Source: Gnetum montanum (lineage: Eukaryota > Streptophyta > Gnetopsida > Gnetales > Gnetaceae). From it: a stretch of 64,000 nt of DNA. The notes under the pieces were generated by a model. It saw nothing but the letters and a program-made list of their open reading frames with translations. It had not been told where the DNA came from and did no database searches. A program made the position numbers and the translations under genes. Below are positions 46,134 through 58,221 of this stretch, one piece after another. Within the stretch, counting starts at the first letter, position 1. Every line of letters starts with the position of its first letter. Where the stretch lies: contig MNCI01002249.1 of assembly GCA_015680685.1 (NCBI GenBank), positions 50,353 through 114,352 on the forward strand, given 5' to 3'.

Positions 46134-47161
46134 TGATGAGAGGAGTTACTCTAGTCATTACTCTTGCAGTTACTCTAATTACTTAAGTAGTTACTCTAGC
46201 AGTTACTCTAATTACTTGAGTGGTTACTCTAGCGGTTACTCTAGCAGTTATTCTAATTATTAGAGTGGTTACTCTAGCGGTTACTTTAGTAGTTATTCTA
46301 ACTATTAGAGTGGTTACTCTAGCAGTTACTTTAGTAGTTATTCTAATTATTAGAGCAGTTACTCTAATTATTAGAGTAGTTGCTTCCAAGTCTATAAATA
46401 CAGTGCCCAGGCGCATAGTTGGGAAGAAGTCTTTTAGCAGTCAAGTAGCAAAACTCTTGTAGTCTATTTGAAAGTTAGAGTATTTTCCAAGTGCCGGCAA
46501 TAGAAGGTTTAAGTGTGGATGGATCTTTATTCGAGCATTATGTACCTGAGCATACCTTATGTATGGCAATAAAGACGAGCTCTTTGATTCATCCTTGCAA
46601 CACTTGAGATTTGTTTTCTTACACATTTCATTTATTTTATTTTCTTATGCATTTATTTTATTTTATTTTATTTTATGCACTTTACATTTCTGTTATTAGC
46701 ACAGCAATTCATTTTGATCAATTAAGAAAATCATTAAATTACACAAGCACGACCACTTCCAGGATGCGTGTAACACTTGGTAACCTAGTAACGATTAGCG
46801 TTTAGTAATCCCAGCAGTGTTGCATTGGTTTAGGATGTGTATGAAAAGTGATAATGGATGCTAGTGTAGGATTATTTATAACTTAGTTAATGAGTAGTTA
46901 AGTTAAATTAGTCACTTAGTTACCTCTCTCCTTCCCTACTAGTGCATGACATAAAAACATAAAAGCTATAAAAATCATATACCTAAAGTTTAGTTAACAA
47001 TACAATCGTGACATACAGGTAAGCTTGGGAAGACAATGATCAACCAACCTATCCTTGTTCCACAAGGGCACATAATCACTTAGTCCTTGGAATTCGACTA
47101 GATCATGTGTGAAACACTCGTATTCATATGGTTGAGCATAGGGGTACCTCGCCACTCATCA
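46134..47161 (+). repeat. Element B 5' LTR
   Basis: 1028 bp with 7-bp terminal inverted repeats TGATGAG / CTCATCA. The first 250 bp are a 45-bp minisatellite (46141-46385). TATAAATA is at 46393-46400 and the polyadenylation signal AATAAA at 46568-46573, giving a plausible U3-R-U5 order. TATA and AATAAA are conserved in all LTRs of the family in the window. Confidence 0.9.
46141..46385. repeat. 45-bp minisatellite in the U3 of the B 5' LTR
   Basis: Units of about 45 bp, each made of three 12-bp-like subunits of the type GGTTACTCTAGC followed by TAATTATTAGA, repeated about five times with small changes. The word TTACTCTAATTATTAGAGTA is nearly self-complementary. The array is open in frames of both strands, which explains the spurious ORFs here. 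Confidence 0.9.
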
Positions 47162-47162
47162 T

Positions 47163-47180
47163 TGGCATCGTTGTTGAGGA
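47163..47180 (+). promoter_or_regulatory. Element B primer-binding site
   Basis: TGGCATCGTTGTTGAGGA, one base after the LTR. It differs from the element A site mainly by C-to-T changes, consistent with decay of an Asp-tRNA-type site. Confidence 0.8.
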
Positions 47181-47297
47181 CTTAGTTGTTTGTTCGCTAA
47201 CTAGAACATAGGAAATCATTCACATCATTGGAATGAACCATTTGGGCTGGTTGAGAAAATAATAAACAAGAATACATTGCACACTGAATAGACAAGT

Positions 47298-49560
47298 ATG
47301 TCTCCTTCTTTGTATGAAAGTGCCTCACCGCCTAGGTCTGAAATAGGAAACAGTCGACGTCGTAATACACATGACGTTAATCTGCCAATCCCTCAGGTTC
47401 GAGTGGTATATATTTATCTAGATGAGTATATACCAAACTTCACCTTTATTCTCCATTAAGATGAACAACTTTGTTGGTGAGACTTAGAAGGTAACATAGT
47501 GTTACCTCCCAATCGTTTAGTCCTGAGCATGCTTCTTCATGCTCTCACATGAATTGGCATGCCACATTTACATGTAGAATACATTATGCAAGACCATAAC
47601 TCAAGAGAATACCATCCCACAGAGGCACAACATCAAAGGGACTTGCAACAAGAGAGACATCATAAGTCTTTGAAGGATAAGTGGTCCCAAGATGCCCCAC
47701 ATGTCTTCAGCAAAAATGAGGGTGGTGAACCTACCTCAAGCAGTTGGCCTCACAAAAATGTTCCTCCCCTTGACTTTGGCCAAGGGGTTGTGTATCAAAA
47801 CCTTCATTCCACTATTCATAACCTAGGTTCTAATACCCACGGGCACAAAGGATCCAAAAAAGGAACACAAACTCATGATAAAGGTGGACATTCTGATCAC
47901 AATCGCGATCAGGGCTGAGACCATAGAAGAGAAGGTAGCAAACACCATCATGGTGATGGTTCTCCTTCTTCTTCACCTTCATCATCTCCTTCACCCTCTC
48001 CTTTAATATCTAGATGCAATCATAAAGAAAAATACCATGGGGATAAAGGTAGGAAAAGTGGAAGTCATAGATGAAACAACCAGGAAAGGGGACAAGGGAA
48101 CTCTAGAGAGTCACGACATAGAAGAAGGGAGAGTAGGGAACAACGTAGGCATCATAGATGCCATGGATGAGATGATCATGATGAACCCCTGATCACTACT
48201 CAAAGTATGTTGGACATAACTGAGGCTGTTAGAATTCCAACAAGGCACCAGAAAGATAGTAGGATTAAGAGATTAGATATGAACAATGTCCCACAATTTG
48301 AAGGGGATACAATGCTAATCCTCAAAATCACTTACAAGCATTCCATGATGCGTGTGCCTTAAAAAATATAGAGAACAAATGGAAAAAACTTAAGTTATTT
48401 CCATGGACACTAGTTAAAAAAATGGAAAGCTGGTACTAGTCTTTAGAACCAAAATCCATTTGTAGGTGGAGTACTATGTTAGAACTATTTAATGACAAGT
48501 ACCAAACGTACTCTCGAGTGTCTAACTTATGAAAGTAAATCCAAGGCTGGAAAAAAGGAGGACATAAACCCTTGGATGCTACCATGGGCGAATATTATGC
48601 ATTGTTACATCATTGTCCTAGCCATGGTTATTTGCAAAGGGATCAACTGCGTCATCTTGTGGATGGGCTTAGGCATGAAACGAGAAGAACCCTTGGGACT
48701 TATGCCCAAGGAATACTATCCGAGCTTAGGTCACATCAAATTCAAAGACTATTGGAGCAAGTTGCTAAGGAAGAAGGTGAACTACGAAAGAGAGAAAGTG
48801 TGGAAGAGTATAATCAAGATCCTTCCCTTTGAAAGAGGGGAGTAAGATTTTGTAAGGATGAAGAAGAGTCACCACTCGAAGAGGTGGTGAATAGGAAAAC
48901 TTTGCCTATCCAAAAGATGACATCAGAAGTTTTGGCAAAGGTAGACCAAATGTGGGATTCCTTAGATAATAGATTTTAAACTGTTCTTAAAATAGTAGAG
49001 GATTCTAAAGAGCAAGTTAGTGAGAAAAGAAAAAAGAAAAAAGCTTAATATGCACGTAGCAAGGGTTATGGATTTGAAAACAAACAATAATAGTGGATGT
49101 AAGATATGTCGATATGACCATCCTAAGGGATGTTACCTTGTAATCTCACATTTGCAAGAGTCTGGGGTGTATGCACTCAACCCATGATTAAACAAAAGGT
49201 AAACACCCCAAAGGTTACCTTATCCTCAAGGTAACCTAAGGCAGTTCCACCAAGCCTTAACATATTATACTAGTGGAACTCCACCACAACTGATTAAGCA
49301 ATATCAACAATGGTAGCACCCACAATCATGGGGAATGCCACCACCAAGGCAATAGTATCCTTTTCAATAACCTGACCCATATGGATATTACGTGCAATAG
49401 CCAATCTCCCCACATGACTCTACTGGTCACGGCACTCCTCAACCTCACTACCAAGCCCACGAATATTATGGGATTCTTTCTTCTAGAGGTGATATTCCAT
49501 AAGCATATCATCCTTCTCATCCATCCGCATCTCTTCCACCAATAGCTCCACTACCACCTA
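47298..49560 (+). pseudogene. Element B gag
   Basis: ATG at 47298 (MSPSLYESASPP) starts a frame that goes through an N-terminal domain shared with F (DEYIPNFTFILH, EGNIV, HPTEAQHQRD), a charged His/Ser/Arg-rich middle (near 47880-48200), the capsid core (LDMNNVPQFEG, HLQAFHDACAL, MLELFNDKYQTYSRV; then EYYALLHHCPSHGYLQRDQ at 48593 and QVAKEEGELRKRE) and the zinc knuckle CKICRYDHPKGC at 49098-49136. A Pro/Gln/Tyr-rich tail runs to about 49560. There are at least two frameshifts (near 48300 and 49080) and several stops. Confidence 0.8.
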
Positions 49561-49655
49561 CTCCCATAATGTAAGGTGAAATCTTTACTCAATCACAGCA
49601 ACATAACACCACAAGGACTGTTAACTCTTAACCTACTATTGGTTCCAACAACCAC

Positions 49656-50400
49656 ATGAAGAAAAGACCTTTCTTTAGAACCAATAGTCCAACCAAGCCC
49701 TTACAATCACAAGTGGTTGATTCCTTAGATACCTCAATATCAATCAAAAATTTAGAGCCCCCTTTAACTCAATCACCACACTCAACACATACAGTCATGC
49801 TAACACATGCCACCACTGATTGGATCAAAGCTAGCCACCTTCCCAGGAAATTCTCTGATCCTAGGAGTCCTCTAATATACTTACAAATCATTAAAAATGT
49901 GTCGTGCAAGGCTTTTTTGGATTCAGGCTCTAGTGTCAACTAGATTTCTCAAGAAATGTACAAGGCCTGGAACCTACCTCCATTGAGAAAGAGCAACATC
50001 TGTCTTGAGTTGCCAATCCATCACTATCCCATTGGGATTGGTGAAAGACATTATTACCACTATTTGTGGGTGGTCATACCCAGCTGACTTCCTAGTGATT
50101 CAGGTAAACAATGGTAAGGAGGACTTCCTAATCATAATGGGAAGAGCATGGCTAAGCACCATCGATGCATGCCTAGGAATCCATGATCTTTTCATAGAAA
50201 TATCAAAGGAAAATACATTCAGAAAGATCAAGAAGAAGAAAGTTCCATGCATCACATACAATGACACAGGGTGTAATTGCGTGCAGAGGTCATGGTTTGT
50301 GCAAAGTTTAGCATTGCCTACATGCAATCAGTGTGCACAAGTGATTAACATACAAAGATGCCTATATGCAGTAGCCACACGATAGGAAGACACCCAGTGG
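49656..50400 (+). pseudogene. Element B protease
   Basis: An open stretch 49656-49943 leads to the retropepsin active site LDSGSSVN (D-S-G at 49920-49928), ending at a stop where Trp or Gln would stand. After a frameshift, 50005-50385 continues with SITIPLGLVKDI, GWSYPADFLVIQV and the C-terminal GRAWLSTIDACLGI. The catalytic triad is kept, unlike in D, but the frameshift breaks the enzyme. Confidence 0.75.
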
Positions 50401-50547
50401 CTGATAGCTGATCAAGAAAGTAGTTCACTCATATGCATGGAACCAACTGAGGGTTTGACTTGTGCTTACATCGATAGCATAGACACATTAGAGCAAGTCC
50501 ACCACCAACTTCCAAGTCTTAACCTTGAAAATATCAACTAGGAGAAG

Positions 50548-51560
50548 TTGGAAATCCTTGAGAAATTTAAGCAAGAGCCCCTTGAGCTGAAACCATTGCC
50601 CACTGGTATGGAATACACATTCCTTAAAAATGAAAAATCGGTAATTATTAACACTAAGCTTGCTCCTCAACAAAAAGAAGAACTGTTGAAGGTAATAAAT
50701 AAATGGTCAGAAGCCTTCGCTTGGTCATATCCAAAATTAACTGGAATAGATCCTAGGATATGCCAACATAGAAATTACATTGAACCCTCCATGAAGCCTC
50801 GAAGACAACCGCAAAGGTGATTGAACCCTAACCTGAAGTCAGTAGTTAAGGAAGAAATCGAACAGCTTCACAAGGCTGGGTTCATATACCCCATTGCTGA
50901 TAGCGAATGGGTTGGCCCCTTAGTTATTGTGCCTAAAAAGGGAGGCAAATGGAGGGTGTGCATATATTTTAGGCTACTAAATATGGCAACATTCAAAGAT
51001 CACTTTCTATTTCCATTTGTCGACCAAGTCTTAGACACCATCACATGGCATCGCTATTACAGTTTTTTGGATGGATATAGTAGATATAACCAAATACAAA
51101 TAGCCCCAAAAGACCAAGCCAAGACTACATTAACCAATCCTTGGGGAACGTTCACATACAAATAGATGTCGTTTGGCTTGTGCAATGCCCCTGCAACATT
51201 TCCATAACTAGTTCTAATCATATTCCAATAGCAGATATGGAATGGTGTGGAGGTCTTTATGGATGACTTCTCCACTTATGAAGTAAACTCTGATCAAGCC
51301 TTGGACCAGTTGGAGCAAGTGTTAAAAAGATGTGTAGAAACCAATTTGAGGCTCAACTGGTAGAAAAGCAATTTTATGGTCTAAGAAGGTGCAGTACTAG
51401 GGCACAAAATCTCACACACAGGGATAGAGGTAGACCCCGAGAAAATCAAAATTATCCAAGGAATTACCCGTCAATCGAAAACTGTCAAAGATATTTGGTC
51501 ATTCCTTGGACATACTGGCTACTATGGAAGATTTATTGAGAACTTTTCAAAGGTTTCCAA
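50548..51560 (+). pseudogene. Element B reverse transcriptase
   Basis: Motifs in order: VKEEIEQLHKAGFIYPIADS from about 50845, VPKKGGKWRVCI near 50931, FKDHFLFPFVDQVL, YYSFLDGYSRYNQIQIAP near 51054 (first catalytic Asp), TNPWGTFTYK, a stop where Arg is expected, MSFGLCNAPATFP, and the catalytic VFMDDFSTYE at 51253. Then LEQVLKRCVETNLRLNW and, in another frame, GHKISHTGIEVDPEK. Stops: TGA at 50818, TAG at 51165, and further ones near 51206, 51230 and 51360. The active-site Asp residues are intact. Confidence 0.88.
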
Positions 51561-52110
51561 ACCATTGGTGGAATTAACAAAAAAGGGTATACCTTTCAAG
51601 TGGACTAGGGAATGCAAATTAGCTTTCCAAACTCTAAAACAGAAGCTAGTAGAAACACCCATTCTACAAGCTCTTGACTAGTCCAAACCATTCCATATCA
51701 TGACTTTTGTGTCCAACTATGCCTTAGGAGTTGTACTTACATAGTTATATGACCAATAGCATCCTTATTACATCCATTATGCAAGTAGAAGTATCGCTAG
51801 TGCACAACTTAACTATACTACCATAGAGAAGGAGATAATGGTTGTAGTGTTTGCACTAGAAAAGTTTAGACACTATGTATTGGGATATAAAGTATATATA
51901 CATATAGATCATAGTGCAATCTGGTTCCTCATGAATAAGCCAATGGGAAGCCTTCATATCATACGATGACTTGTAATCTTACAAGAGTTCGATTTAACGA
52001 TGATCAATCGCAAGAGCACCAAGAATGTAGTTACTGATCATTTATCTCGATTGCGATGGGACAACAAAGAGGATGAGTATCCAATTTCTATCATTTCCCT
52101 AATGAATTCC
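51561..52110 (+). pseudogene. Element B RNase H
   Basis: FSKVSKPLVELTKKG and WTRECKLAFQTLK bridge from RT. The RNase H part includes HYASRSIASAQLNYTTIEKE near 51776, VVVFALEKFRHYV, VYIHIDHSAIWFLMNK near 51893, then FDLTMINRKSTKNVVTDHLS. Four or more stops, each at a place where Gln, Trp or Arg stands in relatives (for example LD-stop-SKPFH). Confidence 0.8.
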
Positions 52111-53504
52111 TCTTTGCTGGTGTAGTGAATAATCAATCACCCATGGAGACAAACTAGTACATTAGCATTCTTACCTATCTCCTCAACCAACAAACACCAC
52201 AAGAGTTAAACCTTAAGAAGAAACAATAGTTTCTTCACCGAGCCAAGTACTTTATGGAGATCAATGGGCAACTTTACAAAGTGCATCCTGATGGCTCAGT
52301 TTGATGGTATGTTCTCGATATAGATCAACTATGCATTCTCCAAGATGCTCATGAGGGTCCTTATGGGGTTCATTACGTTAGGAGACGAATGGCCATCAAG
52401 ATCCTTCTTGCAGGATGTTATTGGCCTACATTATTTTGGGATGCCCATCATTTTGTCCAATCTTGTGAGTGCTGTCAACATGATGGGGAAATAACTGCTA
52501 GAATGGAGGGTCTATAACAATCGATTCAACTGTTAGAACCCTTCAACATTTGTGGAATTGATTTTATGGGGTCAATTACACCAATGTCCAATAGAAAAGC
52601 TTATATTATTGTTGTCGTTAATTACCTCACAAAATGGGCTGAAGCAGCTGCTGTTAAAGATTGTACATCATCTATAGTTGCACGATTTTTTCAACAACAA
52701 ATCATAAACAGGTTTGGTGTGTTGCATGCACTTATTTCAAACAATGGTACACACTTCATAGGTGCACCTTTTCAAAAATTAATGCAACACTTAGGGGTTG
52801 AGCATAAATTGACTACACCATACCACCCCTAAGCGAACGGTCATGTAGAAGTCACCAACAGGAAGATTACGAAGACATTAACAAGAACCATTAGCAAGTT
52901 TAGGCGAGACTGGAACACTAAATTGAACGATGCTCTTTGGGTGTACCACTCCACATGGAAACTCCCTACAGGCTACTCTCCCTATGAATTAGTGTATAGT
53001 AAATTGCCAACGCTTTCCATGCAAACTAATCTCCATACACTATCCACGGCATGTGACCTCAACCTTGACCTTGATCTAGCATAGAAACAATGGTTAGTAA
53101 CCCTTAACTTACTAGATGAAAATCGATTAGCTACCTTATCATCTAACAAATTGCACAGGACCTCCAATAAACAACGTCATGACCTAAGAATTAGGAAAGT
53201 TAAATATCAGCCAAGAGATAAGGTTCTCTACTGGAATCCCACACATGTGCCACAACGTACTAGATTTCAAACACTGTGGGAAGGACCTTATATTATTTAT
53301 GCAATTTTTCCTTCAAGGGCCATGACAATATACAAACTTGAGAGCCCAGACAAGAAACTATTGATCAACATGCAACAAACCAAACCTTTTCATGAGCTTA
53401 GGATAGCTAGTACACATGCTACCTCTATTAGTGGACAACCTTGCTCACTATTTCGGATCTCCTCCTTCCAACTCAGTCATGGAGGAGATGACTACCTATG
53501 CTAA
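52111..53504 (+). pseudogene. Element B integrase
   Basis: The zinc-binding part is near 52347-52480 (AHEGPYGVHYVRRR, CYWPTLFWDAHHFVQSCECC). The core has the first Asp in NICGIDFMGS, an open stretch 52566-52832 (VVVNYLTKWAEAAAV), then ISNNGTHFIGAPF near 52734, where the second catalytic Asp of the usual SDNGTHF is Asn. Then TTPYHP-stop-ANGHVEVTNRK keeps the catalytic Glu but has TAA for the conserved Gln. The C-terminal part, 53151-53410, is open: KVLYWNPTHVPQRTRF, WEGPYIIYAIFPS and INMQQTKPFHEL. No chromodomain follows. Confidence 0.85.
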
Positions 53505-55398
53505 CAATTCTAGGCCCTTAGTTCTTTTTGAATTTTTTTTTACACATTTTTTTTTACATGTTTTTTTTCACACATTTTTGTTTTACACATTTTTCCAAAT
53601 TTTCTTATTTTTGTTTTACACCATCATTCATATTTTTACTATTTGTTTGATTGCTTGATTTACTTTTATTTATCATCTAATAAGTGCTCATGATGGTGGA
53701 TTGAATTATATCATATTGATTGCTAATGTTTGGTCTTTACCTTTGAATTATGATGATGATATTAAGGTATGGTTCTTTTGGTAAAATAGCCAATGAGTCC
53801 ACACCGTCCACTCATCTATATAACTCTATGGTCTCCTTTGGCTTGGAACTATATAGTCCCCTTTTTCTAAGTAAAATTTTAATGAATTGGTGGCTGGATA
53901 CTTTTCAAACCAAGGAAAGACTCAAAGGATGAAAAGGGTGTGACTTCAAGGGGATTTGATGCATTTGTGCTAGCCATTCTCTTGGGTGCTTGGATGCTTT
54001 TTCGTAGGTTTTCTGCCATTCTAAAATTGTTCAAAAATCGAGAAGCTAAGTGAATAAAAATAAGTCTTTGCATGGTGTGGTTCTCACGTAAAAAAAAAAG
54101 CAATATGGGCTACAAGCACTAGTTATGGAATTGGAAAGACATGTTACCCATGCCTAAAGGTTCCCTCTAACTAAGGCCCTTTCTCACTTCCTACTTTTCC
54201 ATCTTACTCTCCTCAAAATGGTGGTGGCTCTTTGTGGAAGCATTCTTGTTACCTCAAGAGGATGGATTGGCCAAGTGTATTGATGCAAGGTTACTGAATG
54301 TGGTTGGTTTGAGCTTGGATTTGGGATGAGTTCTACTCAGTTATCTTAACCATGAAATACACAAGGGACTTTATACAACCTTGTTCTTATGATTTCATTC
54401 CATTCTCTCCTCTCCATCTTTCTCCCCATTTTTCCACCTCATTGCGAGTTCTATCATTAGTATATTTCTAGGTTGCTGCATTTTTTTTCTTTGGTGAATT
54501 CTTGTGGGTAAGTTTTTAACTCTTGCTTCCAAATGGCATTCCTAGAGCCTACGAACTCTTTGGTTTCTGGGTTTGTTAGGGCATAAAAGGCATGAGCCTG
54601 CTTTGGGGAGGACCCACTGGCATTCCTTTTTTGGTGCAATTGTTAACTTCTTTTCCTTAAACATTTCCTACAATTAATAATTTCTTGTTTCATCCTCATC
54701 TATGGCATCCATTTTATTGGCGTTGCCATTGTTATTTTTCCCATCTTTCTTATTCCTCATATTTTTTCATATTATAGCTACCAGAGGTTCGCTCTTAGTC
54801 ATGGGGGCCCTAGCACAATTTTTTTAATTTTTTCCATTTTACTAATTGCCTAACCCCTACACCTTGGGTAGTTGCCAGTGATAAATCCCCGAACTAGTTT
54901 ATGCCATAATCACAACTCAGCCAATGCACTTCATATCGAGGCAAGGTATCAACTGCATTGTGGATTATCTATCCTTGCTCATTTGTAACTATGTTGTGTG
55001 TGTAGATGGTGATCATACAAATAATGGACTGGGCTTGGAGGAAGCACTCCGAATGGACCAGAACTGGAGTATTTACGAAAGGAGCAAGTTTGGTGGCATG
55101 GCTATGGATAAAAAATGAAAGGCATAATCTTGGCATTGGCAGAAACACGCTCCATCTTCTTTCTCTCTCACTTTTTCTCTTCAAGTTGTCAAATAAATTA
55201 TTTGATGTCATTTATGTATGAGTGTTCACCATAATGGTCATGAACACTAATGTTGTAATATGCTTATTGATCCATTCACTGGGCATGTTGAGTCTGTCAT
55301 CCCATTCCACCGTCACTTGTCAATTAGTCAATAATCCCATACCTTTCCAATATTTTGTAAGGAACTTGAGGATGAGTTTTCATTCAGTCATGGGGGTA
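53505..55398 (+). other. Element B 3' non-coding region and polypurine tract
   Basis: Begins with T-rich repeats of ACACATTTTT type (53520-53620). GTGTGACTTCAAGGGGATTT near 53939 and GGAAAGACATGTTACCCATG near 54133 match element D. The polypurine tract ATGGGGGTA (55390-55398) touches the LTR. Open frames here (for example 54969-55211, minus) have no known domain. Confidence 0.7.
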
Positions 55399-56406
55399 TG
55401 ATGAGAATAGTTACTCTAGTGATTACTCTAGTAGTTACTCTAATTACTTGAGTGGTTACTCTAGCGGTTACTCTAGCAGTTATTTTAATTATTAGAGTGG
55501 TTACTCTAGCAGTTACTTTAGCGGTTATTCTAATTATTAGAGTGGTTACCATAGCGGTTACTCTAGCAGTTATTCTAATTATTAGAGTGGTTACTTTAGC
55601 AGTTATTCTAATTATTATAGTAGTTTCTTGCAAGTCTATAAATACAATGCCTAGGTGCACAATTGGGAGGAAGTCTTTTATCAATCAAGTAGCAAAACTC
55701 TTGTAATCTATTTGAAAGTTAGAATATTTTCCAGGTGCCCACAGTAGGAGGTCTAAGTGTGGACGAATCTTTATTTGAGCATTATGTACCTAAGCACACC
55801 TTGTGTATAGTAATAAAGATGAGATCTTTGATTCATCCTTGCAGCACTTGAGATTTTTTTTCTTACACATTTCTTTTATTTTATTTTCTTATGCATTTTT
55901 CTTATTTTATTTTATTTTATGCACTTTACATTTTTTTTATTAGCACAACAATTTATTCTGATCAATTAAGCAAATCATTAAATTACACAAGCACGACCAC
56001 TTCGAGCATGCGTGTAATGCTTGGTAACCCAATGAAGATTAGCGTTTGGTAATCCCAGCAATGTTGCACTAGTTCAGGATGTGTATGGAAAGTGGGAATA
56101 GATGCTGGTGTTAGGATTAGTTAGAACTTAGTTAATGAGTAGTTAAGTTAAATTAGTCACTTAGTTACCTCTCTCCTTCCCTACTAGCACAGGACATAAA
56201 AACATAAAAGCTATAAAAATCATATGCCTCAAGCTTACTTAACCATACAATCGTGACATACAGGTAAGCTTGGGAAGACAATGATTAACCAACCCATCCT
56301 TGTTCCACAAGGGCGCATAAGCACTTAGTCCTTGGAATTTGACCAGATCATGCGTAAAATGCTCATATTCATATGGTTGAGCATAGGGGTACCTCGCTAC
56401 TCATCA
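55399..56406 (+). repeat. Element B 3' LTR with U3 minisatellite
   Basis: 1008 bp, collinear with the 5' LTR. The 45-bp units occupy about 55405-55620, with roughly one unit fewer than the 5' copy. TATAAATA is at 55637-55644 and AATAAA at 55812-55817. It ends CTCATCA. Confidence 0.9.
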
Positions 56407-58221
56407 GTAAGAAATAGAGACTAAATATTTATAATGTCATAATCTAACTAGGGTTTTCTTCCTTAAGCAAATCTAATCAATGATTTAAGCCCCAAAATGT
56501 AATTTTCTCATATTTCCTAAAATAAAAATATCTATTTCTATTCTTTTACCTTATTATTTCCAAAATGAAATATATTACATCCCTTTCGTAGAAATTGAGT
56601 ATTATATTATGAGTATGATTTATATATTCTATGTAGCCTTTGTGGGTTATCAAGGACAAGTTAGTTTATCATGATTGTGCTATATATGATAGAAGGATTT
56701 AGCTCTTATGATATGGTTATGATGTCTTTACATGTGTAACTAACATGATTATATATACTAGTATTATGCGATGTGTTAAACAAGTGATGTGGCTAGCAAG
56801 GATGTTGGATTGGGGTACAACAGTAACCATTCAATATGTATTTATGCTTTATGTGTGGTTTTAGTATTTATGCATTTGAATAATTAAACTATGCTATGTG
56901 ATTCTTGGATGTAATTTTAGTATGTCAATGTGTAGTATATTTCATATGGATCTCATAGGTTCAAAAAAATTTTGATTTGGAGCCCTAGTGTGTTTCTTAT
57001 GTGTCTTTAAACTATGGAGTATTACTTAAGGGGGAGAAATAAATTATGATCTTATAAAATTTTTTTCATTTTAAAATAATTATTATTATATAAAAATAAA
57101 ATTAAGTTAAAAATTATATATCACGTAAGTGAAATATCAAAAAAAATGTAACTTGTATTTTAAAAATAAATAAATTTATATGTATTGCATGAGGAGTAAA
57201 ATGTATATAGTTTAATCCATTTCCTTTTTTTTCTTTTATCCACTATCTAATTATTCTTTTATTTACTTCCTTTCATTCACTTTAGGCATCAAGTTTTCTC
57301 CTTTTTTTATTTTTTTTTATTTTTTTTTCTTTTTGTTCTAAAAGAGAAACTAGTTTTCAAGCCTCTTTTCCCTTTGTTTCTTCTGTTTCTTTCATCTTTT
57401 ATTATTTTTTTCAAATATTTAACTTCATGCATATATTTTTCTTTACTCTAAACTTGGATTTCGAGTTGATATGGTTATGTCTATGTAAGAATAAGATTGA
57501 TTTGGACTTAGATTTTTAAGCGATTTTGGCTTGTTTCAAACTTTCTACTTCAGCATATTTAATAGGTGGATTATCTTTACCTTTTCCCTATATTTTTGTG
57601 CTAGATTAGTATATACGATCATGTACTGTGGACATGTTGGGTAAATAGGTTAAAGATTGAGTTTGGATATATAATTTTGTGGATCACCAAATTTGTGATT
57701 ATGTTATATCAATTATGCATATGGTATATAATGAATTAAATGCTTTGAGAATTATGAAAATTGGTTATGATACTATAATGGATCGATTACTTATGAGGCA
57801 CCCTAGAGGTAGTTATGAATCGATCCCCACTATAATGCATCAATGAGGCTCCTATCTCAAGCCTCATCTTGAAAGTAGAAGAATGTAGATGTGTTCATCC
57901 CTACAAAGAGTACATGGCATAGGTGTGTATATCCCTAAAGCTAATCCTTTAGATGGCTAATGGTTATAGGTCACCATTTGACAAACCCTAGAACCAATTA
58001 GCTAAATAAAAGACCTACAATTAAATGACTGATTATGACTACTCATGATAATATTTCACATGCTACACTAAGTGTGAATATGTTAAAGATCACATAGATT
58101 ATGTGTATATGTTGGTATAGCGACCACATGGGTTATTGTTTAAGTTACTATCACTTTATGAGTCATAGTAATGGTAATATATCTTATAATTGATCTATGA
58201 TTGTGTGGTCTATGTGATGCT
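56407..58221. other. AT-rich DNA between elements B and F
   Basis: No gene or element is recognised. With 45832-46133 it forms the pre-insertion site of B. Contains long T and pyrimidine runs (57220-57420). Confidence 0.5.

Larger units (their letters stand above)
46134..56406 (+). mobile_element. Element B: full-length degenerate Ty3/gypsy retrotransposon
   Basis: LTRs 46134-47161 and 55399-56406, Asp-type primer site at 47163, gag (47298-49560), protease, RT, RNase H and integrase in gypsy order (to 53415), a 1.9-kb 3' region, and the purine tract ATGGGGGTA before the 3' LTR. Flanking 5-mers are CTAAG (46129-46133) and GTAAG (56407-56411), a target-site duplication with one change. RT phrases such as AGFIYPIADSEWVGP and VFMDDFSTYE put it among non-chromodomain plant Ty3 elements (Athila/Tat-like, inference); no chromodomain is seen after integrase. 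Stops in gag and pol make it non-functional. Confidence 0.9.

Noticed and set aside
46183-46462. Open frames on both strands of about 80 codons (Val/Thr/Ile/Arg-rich)
   Set aside because: They are translations of the 45-bp minisatellite in the LTR; the same happens at 55388-55706. Period divisible by three keeps every frame open.
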